Shown here piece by piece: positions 1 to 10,554 of a DNA stretch of 64,000 bases. The position numbers and the translations under genes are program-made. This stretch comes from Falciphora oryzae (lineage: Eukaryota > Ascomycota > Sordariomycetes > Magnaporthales > Magnaporthaceae), in the NCBI GenBank assembly GCA_000733355.1, contig JNVV01000005.1, forward strand, positions 1,454,335 to 1,518,334. The letters run 5' to 3'. Numbering within the stretch: position 1 is the first letter of the stretch; every line of letters starts with the position of its first letter. The notes under the pieces are model-generated. The model worked only from the letters and a program-made list of their open reading frames with translations. It was not told the DNA's origin and ran no database searches.

Positions 1-18
1 CTTTTTCGACTTTTAGCT

Positions 19-247
19 TTAGATAGTGTCCGGAGCACCCTCCATCACCATTTTCACGGCCTGATTGGCGGTCACGGATCCAAAGTTCCGTGCTGGGCGT
101 GTGCAGTTACGCGCCTCAACCACCGCATCCAGCATTGCCAGCTGGCTGCCGGTTCGTAATGCCTTCGGTTCGCCCGAGGGGAGAATGGCAGGTTTTAAAA
201 CAGAAGTACCGTGTTGCGGTAATTCACACCCCGTGCTACTCAGGTTA
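19..247 (-). pseudogene. Possible 3' terminal exon of an unidentified gene (or remnant)
   Basis: Read on the minus strand, a 75-codon open segment runs from a good 3' splice site (pyrimidine stretch then CCGCAG at 248-253) to a TAA at 19-21. The last residues include a Thr-Ala-Asn-Gln-Ala-Val run near the end, loosely like the C-terminus of Gfo/Idh-type oxidoreductases, but this is only an impression. No matching upstream exon was found in the next 1.5 kb, so it may be a gene remnant or chance frame. I could not identify it. Confidence 0.25.
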
Positions 248-1857
248 CTGCGGGTAAAAATTCACCCGACCAACTTCTATTCACTTGGATGCTGGATCAT
301 CGTGGCAGAGTGACAGGTGCCACACATCTGCACTTTGGTCCTAAGCAGGGGCAATTTTTTTTGTCCCTTTTCCCCCGGCCTGGTCCCACCCTCCGTCGAA
401 ACGGGCGAACCAAGACCGCGAAAGGCCAGGCCGACAGCCGTGGCGGGCTTTTTGGAAGACCGCACGGCCGGTCCGGGAAATCGGGGTCGGGATCCAAGAC
501 CACCAGCAAGCGCCTGGGCTAACGCAATTAGGTACCCAAGGAGAATGATTCTACCGTAGCTCTGTAGGTAGGTAGGCAGGCAGGTAGGTACCTAGGTGGT
601 GTGGTCTAGAGCCGAGTCTCGCCCGTGTGCATAAGGCGGGCACGTCTGAAGACGTGTGGCCGGGCCAGCTGGCGGGCCTCCAGAATAGATTCCAGGCCCA
701 GGACCCCACATCCAGCGCATCCTGCTGAGTACGAGGCAAGTTCGCCGCGAGGACATGGATCTCGGCAGCGGGTGCCCGCGCGGCAGGCACCCAGCACAAA
801 AACAGAGGTGGTTCGGCGGGAAAAAAAAAAGATCAGATCTTTTCGTATTTCTATTTTCTAGGTGATGTGGCACGTGTAGGGATGACGATCATCCGAGCCT
901 GCTGGGATTGGCCGCCAGAGTGCCAAGATGCCAGCCCTTCCGGACATTGTCTGCGCACCATTACAATAGATGGGCCGAGGAGGCTATCCATTCACAGCAG
1001 TTTGGCGCTGCCCAATACCTTTCCGGGCCGCTCAGTTGGCAAATGGGAGGCCGGCATGGCACCTCCTGCCCGCAGGGGACGGGTGCAATCAGAGGTGCCT
1101 CAGTGTTGCTTGTCTCGCCAGTGCCATGCTCCGTCAATCTGTTCCGGTCTCCGGGCGCATTCATGACAGCCCCCTAGCCAGCCGTCCGCTCTATTTCCTC
1201 ACCGGTCCTTGCATGCTCCGCACCCGCCGAACATCCATCAAGATACAAACATTTGACGTACACCACCGCTGCAGCTCTGCCGCTCCTACTGCAAAAACAA
1301 TACTTGCTCCTCAGGAGCTTTCCCAAGGCCATGAATTCTTACTCTCCGTGCGCAGGCGCATTGGAACTCGTGCCATGTCCAATGGGTGCCCGTTGACTGC
1401 TACTGCGCGCCGGAACGATTGGTCTGTCACAGCGTGGAGGGGAGACGGCGGGAATGTCGACCCGATGGCACATGGCTCTCGGGCGGCCAGCAGTACAAGC
1501 CAAGTTTCTTGGAATCGTTTTTCAAGGGCTGTTTTTCTCTCCAAAAGCCTACTCCTGTCTTTCTTATCCGCTCTCGTTTTTAGGTATAAAGACGGACCCC
1601 CTCCCCTCGAAGACCATCTACCACGGTCACCATGTCCCAACCTGTCTTCTATCTCACTCGCCATCTTTCATACAAAAAGCAAGCCCGCCTTCCCTAAAAA
1701 TACACACCTCTCGGTTCTAAACCCCATCCTCCTACTTTTTTTTTTTTTTTTTTTTTTTTTATAAAAAAAAAAGCATCCTCTCTACCTCAAGCCCCGTCCT
1801 CCTCCTTTTCCGGACACCATACCCCTCTATTCCTCCTGCCGTCAAGCAGCCTTGGCC
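248..1857. other. Intergenic, no supported gene
   Basis: Many short overlapping frames on both strands, none with recognisable domains. A run of 25 T lies at 1736-1760. The last 200 bases are pyrimidine-rich and resemble the region upstream of the paralogous gene at 6002, so they probably belong to the promoter and leader of the gene at 1858. Confidence 0.6.
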
Positions 1858-2223
1858 ATGTCGGACAATAGCAGCGTCCAGGTCACCTGGCAGAACGTCC
1901 CCAGGGACCGGGACGACCAGAGCTGGCAAGGCGCGCAGGCGTTAGCCAACACTGCCGCTGCTGGCGCTGGCGCTGGCGCCGGCCCCATGGACCGCTGGCT
2001 CGCCGAGTCAAGCCGCTCCTCGCCCTACAACACCATCCGCCAGGTGCGGCAGCAGGGACACAGCACCTCGGGGGCCGCTGCCCCCGCGCCTTCAACCAAC
2101 AACGCCACGTCCGGCTCGGCCAGGGCTAGTTGGACCAACCCAAATCCCTTCAGGCGGGTATATCGATTGCTGGCGAGCCGAGAACACGTTGTAGCAGATA
2201 CGCCCAAAAAGAGGCAGATCTAG
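1858..2223 (+). CDS. Small hydrophilic protein, paralog of the gene at 6002 (copy 1)
   Basis: A 121-residue protein without introns, no signal peptide or membrane segment. The start is the ATG at 1858, which aligns with the paralog's ATG. Shared blocks with the copy at 6002 are a TWQ-x-VPR block near the N-terminus, a WQ-x-AQ block, a short Ala/Gly spacer, a DRWLAESSRSSPYNTI core (residues about 42-57), QVRQ-GHS, and a PAPSTN-ATSGS tail. This copy has only a short AGAGAG spacer. After the shared tail it continues for about 33 more residues because the paralog's stop codon (CAG TAG) is represented here by GCTAGT, out of frame. The C-terminal extension is therefore probably secondary. Function unknown; I do not recognise the family. 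Coding status rests on paralog conservation. Confidence 0.6.
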   Translation: MSDNSSVQVTWQNVPRDRDDQSWQGAQALANTAAAGAGAGAGPMDRWLAESSRSSPYNTIRQVRQQGHSTSGAAAPAPSTNNATSGSARASWTNPNPFRRVYRLLASREHVVADTPKKRQI

Positions 2224-5200
2224 GCTTCGTGAGCGAGACTGCGCTTTGACAGCCAGCCCTTCTCGGCGGCGGAATGATGGCCAACATGTCATTGTCGGGT
2301 CGAACATTAGGGGTTGCTCAGAGCTTCCGACGCGCGACTGTCCTCCCCCAGATCTGGGATAGGCTTGGTGCTGCGTCAGACTCTCCCGTTCTCGCCTTGG
2401 AGGAAACCAAAAGTGAGAAAACGCCAACCACTCGGATCCGCGCAGCACCGCATCTAGTGCGAGCCGGCCTGCCGGCTTGGTTGACGTTGGTGGCATTGCC
2501 AATGTGCACGGGCCTGAAAAGGCTTTGACCAGCCCGTGCTCAGCCAACGGCAGCGACCGACTGACAGGAAGTAAGCGGGTCCTCCCTGCCCTCGGCTCGT
2601 CTCTCAGCTTCCCGAGGCCTTCTGGAAGTGTGTTCGCGCTCGTCGTTTCGATGGGGGCGGCGCCACGTTTGGGGAGCGGTGCGTAGCACACAGGCACGTG
2701 TGAAAAGACAATCGGACCCGCTGCCAGCCCTCGCCAATCACCACACCAACAGGAGGCTAGAGAGCTGGCACGAAACAAGGAACATCGGTGCGCTCCCCGG
2801 TCGAAACCTGGGCAAGTCGTTCCCTAACCGTGCTTACCAATCGTTAGGTCGTTCCGCCCGCCCCGCTAGAACGAGTTGGAGATTAAGGCGATGCTCGGAA
2901 CTCCTGCAATCGTTGACCGTGCGAGCGCTCTCCGACAGGTGGGGGGTGCTGCAGAGCCTCCCATGGTTAAAACGAGGAAGCTGTACTTTGCAGGCATAAT
3001 CGGACCAAACAAAAGGTACCGACCACGCCGCTGGGCAGATAGCAACACCTAAGTGGATGCAGCTGGGAAACAATGCAGTATCCCCTGGACAGATCGCTTC
3101 TTCCGTGTTTTAATGTTTTGCTCCTATAGCATGCACATCATGACATCAAAGTCCAGCGTGTGCTCCTTTTTTGTTAGGGTTATTTGTTTTCTTTTTGTGA
3201 GCTGCGCGCCCGCTGAATAAACCGCGCGTGTATGTCTGTCCTAGGGCTCGAGGTGGTTGCACGTCGGTCGGCGTTACCTTTGCGTTTTTCGTCCTTCCTT
3301 TTTTTTTTTTTTTTTTTTTCTTCCTCGCTTGTTCTCCTCGGCCTTGTCAGGTTTGTTGGGAGTCACGTGGGGAGAAGATGTGCACATCAGATACCTAGTA
3401 CGGTACACTTGTGTTGAGCCTGGGGAAACCCCGAAGCAAATACGATCCCGTTGCATTTCTCTTGGCAATCACATGGAGAAAAACACACTCTGCACAGCAC
3501 ATTAGCAGCCCTGAAGAAGCACTGAGGCTCAGAGGGTGCGCCAGGTTTACGGGGGGGCCACAGGATTGAGGAGAATGTGGACCGGGTAAATTTCTGCTTG
3601 GCGAGCAACCCCAGTCATCTCCTTTGCGGTCACGCGACGTGACGTAAGGATGACGGCCAGGACGAGATCTCTCTGGGTTGGAGATCGAGGGATGCTGTGA
3701 ATTCCCAAAATCTCAGTTGGGCCACCCACGCAGTGGCTTTTTTTTTTTTTTTTTTTTTTTTTCTGCCGGAAATAGGAGTCCACCTAGTCCTCCGCTAATT
3801 AAGGCGCGGGCACGTTGCGTGCGCACCACGCCAACAAATGGGGCTGGTCCGCCGCCAGAGGGACGAGGCGTACGTTGTTGGCGCTCAACTCTTCTTTCCT
3901 TCGCTGGGTTCGCGTTAGCACGCCTCTTACCCCTGGGCGATGTGACGTGGATGTGGGAGTGCCTTTTTTTTTCTTTTTTTTTTTCTCACTTTTTGCTTTT
4001 CTTCTTCTCTTCTTTTATAAAGCTTAGGTCAAGGGCTTTCGTCGGGGACCTCGTTTGGAAATAGAGGTTATCACTTGCCATGCCTGTTGTCGATTGAGTA
4101 ACAGAAAGCGGGAGGGAGGAAGGCCGCAAGCAAAAAAAATCGTCTCAGAAAATAGAGTTCCTGAAAATGGACGCTAAGAACAAAAACGGACGTCGGAAAC
4201 AGGAAAGAAGGCATGAGCAGAGGGGGGGTGAAGGAAAAAAAAGAAACCATCCTGCAGAGTGTGTTGCTGGCTGCCGTAGTCACTCATTATCCGAGGTTCT
4301 AACAGTATTTACCAGCTTTTCAAAATGTGGCTTTCCCCCTCTGTCGCTAGCATTGCTAACGGCGGCCGCTACGCTGTAGCCTCGGGCTTGCTCCTGGCTA
4401 ACGGAAGCCGGCGACGAGTTTTAACCATAAATCCAGTGGCAGGGAAGGCTGGCCGAAGCTTGCATCGCTGGCCACCTCACCCATCAGGATTGGGCGCTTT
4501 TCTGTGTTGGATGTGCCAACGATTATTGGGTGACCAGTGACTGTATGGGGAAGCCCGCACCATCGACTCACGGCGTGACCATTGAGGGAGGGCTGCTCGA
4601 CGGCTGTTAGGCCCCCGGGCACCTGGCGCTGTTTCCCAGGCCGCTTGAATCCGTGCAGGTCGCCCGTCTGATGGAGCGCCGGGCGGGCAGGCTTCTTGCA
4701 TTTCTTCTGGCTGGCACTCTGGTGCTGCCTTTGGGAAGGAGGGTGTGATCGGGGTTTTTTTTTTTTTTTTTCCCCTTTTTGTCTGCCGTCTTCTCCGGGA
4801 TACGACGGCTGGGGAACGACAAGGGCCCCCCGGCTCAGGTGGCCTGGTGCTGCGCCTTGGCTCGCGTGCCAGGCGGGTTAATAACCCCCCTGTTGCCTCA
4901 AGCGCACTGAACAGAGACCAGGAGCGAAGGGGGGGCCATGTCTCAAGCCCACCTTGACGCGCATGTCCAGCGCGCCACACAGCTTCCACCGCACCTCCTG
5001 TGTGTGTGTCCATGAACTTTACACCGGTCAACGCTGGGTGGCCCCTCCTTCAGCAGCGCCACCTCCCACGTCCAAGGACTTTGGAGCTCGCAGATCGGTC
5101 CGTCCCAGCACAGCACTCAACTGCGTAGCAGCATCGTGTGGTAACTTCTGATCCTTAGGAGGGTATTACAAGCGAGCCGAATTTTTTTTTCATCATCTTT

Positions 5201-6001
5201 TTTTTCCCCCTTTATTTTCCCTCTTCTTTTCGCGGTGCAATCGGATCCTAATTCGAGGTTTGCGCGGAATCGGCGACTGCGTGACCGCTTGATATACCGC
5301 AGACGCGTGTAACTGCTGCTGTCTCCTGGAGATGCATATTATCCCGGATGTGTGGCTGCATGGGCAAGCGAGGGAAATACGCCCGTCCAATCGCGGCCAG
5401 GGGGTGCCAGGCGCGCTCTCCCCTGCTAGGGTCCAATTCGCTTCACCCCGCCGGCTTCGATGTGGAATAAGACTCGGCAAGTACTCGAGACATCAGGCTT
5501 TCAAGCGACAAGCTGCGTCTGGTGACGACAGAGTCGACTTTTAGAGACTTCTCACCAATTTCTGATTCTCACTCGCGGTGTTTAGGACTGGGCTGGGGTA
5601 TTGAAACTTGTGTGTACAACCAAATCGGCACCGGTTCCCCCCGTCGCCCTCGGCGCGCCTTGTGTCTACGTCAAGTCGCTTGCATCATTTCGAAGCCTGG
5701 TCCGCCGGCGTATCTCCCATCTGTCGAAGCTGTCATTTACTCCCACAGCGACCAGTAACACACGCCATATTCGGAATTCTCACCAAGCTGCGTCTTTCCT
5801 GTCCCCTTTCTTTCTTTTAAATATCGGCCCCCCATCCACCGAACATCGACGACCAACATGCCGCAACCCATCCTCCACCGCCCATCGTCTCTCCTACCAA
5901 AAGCAAGCTGTCTTCCCTGAACACACACTTTTCTTTACATCGGGTCCCATCCCTCTCCTTCTCCAGACACCATCCCCTCCCGCTATCAACCAGCCTCAGT
6001 C
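2224..6001. other. Intergenic, poly-T tracts, no supported gene
   Basis: No convincing gene. Poly-T runs on the plus strand occur at 3299-3319 (21 T), 3738-3762 (25 T) and 4755-4771 (17 T), plus several interrupted T-rich stretches near 3963 and 5181. The minus-strand open frame over 2092-2778 is rejected as a shadow. From about 5865 the sequence resembles the region upstream of the gene at 1858 and is probably the leader of the gene at 6002. Confidence 0.55.
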
Positions 6002-6337
6002 ATGTCGGGCAAGGGCGGCACCTGGCAGGACGTCCCCCGGAGCTGGGGCACTCTGACCTGGCAAGACGCGCAGGTTGCTGCTGGTGCTGCTGGCGCTGCT
6101 GGTGCTGCTGGCGCTGCTGGTGCTGCTGGCGCTGCTGGTGCTGCTGGCGCTGCTGGTGCTGCTGGCGCTGCTGGTGCTGGTGCTCCCGCCAACCCCATAG
6201 ACCGCTGGCTCGCCGAGTCGAGTCGTTCCTCTCCATACAACACCATCGGCCAGGTGCGCCAGGGCCACAGCGTTTCCTGTGCCCCTCCCCCTGCCCCGTC
6301 CACCAACCACGCCACGTCTGGCTCGACCGGGCAGTAG
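6002..6337 (+). CDS. Small hydrophilic protein with Gly-Ala-Ala repeat, paralog of the gene at 1858 (copy 2)
   Basis: A 111-residue protein without introns. It shares with the copy at 1858 the TWQ-x-VPR and TWQ-x-AQ blocks, the DRWLAESSRSSPYNTI core, QVRQGHS and the PAPSTN-ATSGS tail, where it ends. Between the second block and the core lies a (Gly-Ala-Ala)10 run encoded by an 18-bp minisatellite at 6083-6172. The sister copy has only a few Ala/Gly residues there, so the spacer length is free to vary while both flanks are conserved. No signal peptide, no known domain. Function not recognised. Conservation of flanking blocks and start supports a real gene. Confidence 0.65.
   Translation: MSGKGGTWQDVPRSWGTLTWQDAQVAAGAAGAAGAAGAAGAAGAAGAAGAAGAAGAAGAGAPANPIDRWLAESSRSSPYNTIGQVRQGHSVSCAPPPAPSTNHATSGSTGQ
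6083..6172 (+). repeat. Coding minisatellite, 5 x 18 bp (Gly-Ala-Ala)10
   Basis: Five perfect tandem copies of GGTGCTGCTGGCGCTGCT inside the gene at 6002. The unit alternates GGT and GGC glycine codons, showing that the 18-bp unit, not the 9-bp codon triplet, was amplified. Confidence 0.95.
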
Positions 6338-6750
6338 CCCACCTGCCCCCACAGGTGCACGGCAACACACAGCGTGTGTGTGTGTGTGTGTGTGTGTGCC
6401 CAAGCCAGGGGCCTGTCGTCCTGCACGGCCACATGGGAGCGCGCATGTCGCCATACCAAGCTGTACGCAACGATCCTCGACCAAGGTAACCCTTCCTCCC
6501 CTCGCCCGATCTACCCTTGAGGGCATCAACTCCTTGCCAAGCAAAAGGTGCTCGTGAAACCTTCCCGGGCTCGAGCTGACATGACCGGGTACGTGGTATC
6601 CTTCCAGTGATACAAGAATACGAACGCAAGACACAAGCCCTCGCGGGTGTAACGAACAAGAAGAACGGCCATGCATCCCGTCATACACGAGCGGATGCAA
6701 GGCTCCAAAAGGGGCGCGACAACAGCACACGAGCAACAGCACACGAACAC

Positions 6751-6790
<40 letters not shown>

Positions 6791-7377
6791 CTTTTTTCTT
6801 CTTTAGTGTCGGAAAGGATTCTTTTTGGCGTAATTATGAAGCGGGCGTGGGAAAGCTAGAGGTTTCATTTTTGGGTAGTAAAAAATGATAGTTCGGAACG
6901 GAGGGGAGGGCAATAGGTAACGGATGGAAAAAGGGCTGGCGGCAAGGGACGGCGGCGGAGCGGGGCAAAGGGGTGATCATGATCCTCTTGGATGAGCGCT
7001 ACGCTTCTCTGCTTCTATTCGTCCCGCCGCCTGGCATGGGACTTTGAATTAAACCAAATTAGCCGTTGTTGTTTAACGGTGCCAACAAGTGATCGGTGTC
7101 ATCCGCAAAAAGGCGCCCATGTCTGCTAATGTGGATGCTTGTGTCATTCGTGGAACGTCGCTCGTTGCCATGCGCTGCGTGTGAGGAACGGAGCACGAAG
7201 ACAGCTTCCCGCAGCGTCAGCAGGCCTCGCGTCGCATTTTGCCTCCTTGACCGAGACGAGCTGCGAGCGTGTCGGGGAGATAGCGGTCGATCGAGTTCAT
7301 GACAAACAGGGGCGTATCAAATGAGGCCGACTTGCAAGGCCGTAGTCCAAGTGACGCCGATGTCACCTACCCAATCC
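6338..7377. other. Intergenic, long poly-T
   Basis: Contains the (GT)n repeat and an uninterrupted 31-base T run at 6760-6790 with further T-rich sequence on both sides. No supported gene. Confidence 0.6.
6374..6398 (+). repeat. (GT)n microsatellite
   Basis: An uninterrupted GT dinucleotide run of about 25 bases just 3' of the stop codon of the gene at 6002. Confidence 0.95.
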
Positions 7378-9162
7378 TCACGAGAACCCAAGGTTGAGCG
7401 TGTAGTTGAGCGGCGACCTGCCGGTGATGTACACCTGCTGGCCTTGGACGACGAGGTTCCCGTTGTGCCAGCTGTACTGCTCGCCCGCGGCGCCGGCATT
7501 GATAAGGCCGGCGCCGTTGCCGCTCCCAAACGTGATGGTGTCCTCGCCGACCCTGTATGTCCCCTGACCCTCGACGAGGTGGAAGGTGCCGTCCTCTAGC
7601 TTCTGAACGCCCGACAGCTCGCCGCCCTGCCGGAACGTGAGCTCGAGCGTCATATCGACGTCCTCCTCGCCGGCGACCACAAAGTTGAGGTCGTAGCCGG
7701 CCGCGGTGGGCGAGATGCGCACGTCCGTCTTGAGGTCGCGCGTATGCGCGGGGCGGTTCTCGAAATCCAGCGCGGCGTAGAACCGGCCGTCGACGGACCG
7801 CGACATGGCGTAAACGCCGTCTGGGCGGCGATGGTCGACGGGGATGGGGTGATAGTAGGGGATCTTGAGCTCGTTGTCGAGGCGCACCGCCCCGTTGTCG
7901 TACGCGAGCCCGTTGGACCGGAAATGGCCCATGGAGAAGAACTCGGGCGCCAGACGGACGGCCTCGAGCACGGCACGGCCGTTCCAGGCGCGGAACAGCG
8001 TCGGGTTCGTCGACAGGCCGGAGCCGAACCGGTTGAAGAAGGGCGTTTCCTTGCCGTCGGCGTACCAGTCGGAACCGCCAAAGGCCGCCGCCACTAGCTT
8101 GCCGCGGCGCGCACGGAAGAGGCCCGACGCCTTGTAGTGCTTATCGAAGTCGAGAAACGCCTTCTCCTCTGCCGGGAGGGCCGCAGCGAGCTCGGGACGC
8201 TCGAGGAGGTCGCCAAGGAAGTCGCCGAGCTCGGCGGCGAAGAGACGCTCGATCAGACGGGCCATGGCGGCGAAGCGCCCGTTCTTATCGAGAAGCGCCA
8301 ACTCGCGGAACTGGACGTAGTAGTCCTTGAGGACCTGGCGCTGGTTTTGATCCTGCCGGCGAGAGTGAGTGGTCTCAACCTCGCCACCCACAGGCTCAGC
8401 GTGTTCGATAACGAGCTCGAGGTTCTTTCGAATGTGCCGGACAAGTTCCGGGCGGTTCAGGAGATGCGCGACTGCCAGTAGCGACGGGTTGGCCACGTTG
8501 GAGTAATAGATAGTGCTACGCTCCGAGTAAATGCCGTCCTCGTCAATGTCGATACCCTCGGCAAGCCAGTCGTCGATGCGGGAGATGTAGCTGTTGTTGC
8601 CCGTAGCGTGGGTGATGCGCGCTAGGGCGGAACAGAGCTTCCAGCGGTGATTCGGGGTGTGCATGCCGCCGTGGGCAAGACCTGGGCCGGCCTTGGCCAT
8701 CAGTGCGCGGATGGTTTCGGCAACTTTCTTGCTCCCGGCGTGGTTATCGGCTTCCAGCATGGTGACCATAACCCCAAAGTCCTCGATCAAAAAGCCCGTG
8801 TCTGGCGGGGAGTGGCGGTTCCCGACGGTGAATGTGCCATCGGCATGCTGGCGCTCCGTGAGGGTCGCGAGCATGTCCTCTGCGTGGGCCAGCAGAGTCT
8901 CGTTATGGTAATAACTAGACTGGTCCCAAACAAACGGTGTTACCAGTCGCCGGACTTGTCGGGCGAGGCTACGGGGAGAACCGCGCAGGGAGGCTGCCTT
9001 CCCCTCGATGGAAGGCTGAACTTGGGCATCTGCGGCCTTGGTGAGGATCGACAGGCTGGTGGCATCGGTGCCGGGTGCTGTTGCCTGTGGTAGGCCCGCG
9101 GCGATGGCCGAATAGGCAAGTAGCACAACGCCCAGAGCGGGAAAGCGGCGACGGCTCATCAT
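7378..9162 (-). CDS. Secreted polysaccharide lyase-like enzyme, (alpha/alpha) toroid type
   Basis: A single-exon 594-residue protein. The start is the first ATG of an ATG-ATG pair at 9162; the frame upstream opens only with TTG. Residues 1-23 form a signal peptide (Arg-rich start, hydrophobic core, Ala-Gly cleavage region), so it is secreted. Residues about 60-340 are helical with repeated Leu/Ala spacing and carry a conserved-looking N-H-R-W segment at 171-174 and a tyrosine pair at 219-220, followed by a T-T-H-S-R-R segment near 267. This is the layout of lyases with a helical toroid carrying Asn/His/Tyr active-site residues. The C-terminal third is beta-rich, ending with an Asn-Leu-Gly-Phe strand. 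Compared with known folds, heparinase II/III-like or rhamnose-glucuronate-type lyases are the closest thought, but the substrate is not determined. Upstream at about 9267-9274 the minus strand has a TATAAGAG box. Confidence 0.75.
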   Translation of the reverse strand: MMSRRRFPALGVVLLAYSAIAAGLPQATAPGTDATSLSILTKAADAQVQPSIEGKAASLRGSPRSLARQVRRLVTPFVWDQSSYYHNETLLAHAEDMLATLTERQHADGTFTVGNRHSPPDTGFLIEDFGVMVTMLEADNHAGSKKVAETIRALMAKAGPGLAHGGMHTPNHRWKLCSALARITHATGNNSYISRIDDWLAEGIDIDEDGIYSERSTIYYSNVANPSLLAVAHLLNRPELVRHIRKNLELVIEHAEPVGGEVETTHSRRQDQNQRQVLKDYYVQFRELALLDKNGRFAAMARLIERLFAAELGDFLGDLLERPELAAALPAEEKAFLDFDKHYKASGLFRARRGKLVAAAFGGSDWYADGKETPFFNRFGSGLSTNPTLFRAWNGRAVLEAVRLAPEFFSMGHFRSNGLAYDNGAVRLDNELKIPYYHPIPVDHRRPDGVYAMSRSVDGRFYAALDFENRPAHTRDLKTDVRISPTAAGYDLNFVVAGEEDVDMTLELTFRQGGELSGVQKLEDGTFHLVEGQGTYRVGEDTITFGSGNGAGLINAGAAGEQYSWHNGNLVVQGQQVYITGRSPLNYTLNLGFS

Positions 9163-10554
9163 GTCTCCTCGCGGGCTCAGTCGCAAAGACTAGAATGATT
9201 ATGCTGGTGACCTCCGTGGTTAAGCCTGAAAAGGCATGCGCAGCCAGGCGGATGCTTCGTGACCACGCACTCTTATAGATCCATGACAAGGTGAAGAGCC
9301 CCATTTTCATCTCGCGTCGGTGAATTTCATCCACCACTGAGTTGCGACCTCCCAGAAGAGGCAGTTGCTTCTTCATGCCAAGGCCATACTGGCGGAACTG
9401 TTTTCGGCATGGCTGCCGATTGGTAGGGGTGGCCGTTGTTGACAGCAAGGGATGTCGTGGTCATGGTGTGTCGTCTGGCATCGTACCCCAGGAAAATACA
9501 ACGGTAGCCGAGGTTGAAAATGAGGGGGTGGGTCGTGGGGAAGACCGCATGGGCCTGCCAAGCAAACAGACGGCGTTTGGTCCGAATCGAGGCTCAGGAG
9601 CGATCTCCACACGCGGCCACTGGGGGGTTGCTTTGCCGTCTGCCAATAAGGCGCCATGAGCAAAGCAAACGGCGATCCGGCACATTCTCCGTCCAACGGC
9701 TCGAAAATACCACGTGCCGCGTGGGCCCACACGTCCCAGGAACCAGAGGATTGGCTCTGGCAATGGAAATCGAGGCAGCCTTCATCTGATGATGGGCTCG
9801 GGAGTTCGGGACGCTTGGGCCATCGGTTCTGGTCGACTCGAGGTGATGCGTTCGCATCGCAGCCGGCGATCCGAACCGAGCCGCATGATCGATCACCTGG
9901 ATATTTAAACATTAGCCCTAGCCGTGTTGAGAGGAGCAAAGGCGTGTTTCGTCAGGACCAGGGACGGGGCGTAAGCCTTGGTTAGACAGTCGGTAGAGGA
10001 ACATCCCCCAAAGTCGTGGCGAATTCATGACAGGAGACAAACGGCAGGACCAGTTACCGCGTCGGGGCTTGATCCAAACCGAGATTCACATTGCGCAGTG
10101 TGTTCGCCAAAGCGGTAGAAAAATCGGGGCATAAGAATCGCGAGCAGGAACTGGCTACGCCATTGTTCAACATGGGGTCTGCTCCCAGCAACGGGGGCCA
10201 GCCGTTCTGTCACATCGGTTTAGGAAGATCAAAGGCAGCAGGGTCATTCATGAAAACAAGTTGAATTAGAGTACATTATCGGGTAGTCCAGATCTGTGTG
10301 TTGTCTAAAGTCAGCAATTTGTCTGTGCTCTCAAGCCTGGGGAAGCAAAAGAACAGTTGAACGTGATAGATCAGCCCGAGTGTTGATATCATCGGAGCGC
10401 CAGAGGCGCTCTTCAGATACTATCTTAGCATAAATAAAAGGAAAACATCATATCGAAGAGGCGCTGGTAGAGACCAAGTACCATCGTTTTTGCCGGAACG
10501 TCAAGACGCGCAGGAAAAGCCAAGCATGTTACTCACTAGGAAAAGAAAACGCGC
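9163..10554. other. Intergenic between two minus-strand genes
   Basis: Holds the promoter of the lyase-like gene (TATA-like box near 9270 on the minus strand) and the 3' flank of the Svp26-like gene. The minus-strand frames at 9373-9939 have no domain and are not supported. Confidence 0.5.

Noticed and set aside
970..1764. 264-codon plus-strand frame
   Set aside because: No domain, runs through a poly-T tract, composition of intergenic DNA.
2092..2778. 228-codon open frame on the minus strand
   Set aside because: Overlaps the 3' part of the paralogous gene at 1858 antisense, has no domain, and no splice or start support; GC-rich shadow.
9373..9939. 188-codon minus-strand frame
   Set aside because: No domain, and overlapping frames of similar length exist in all phases.
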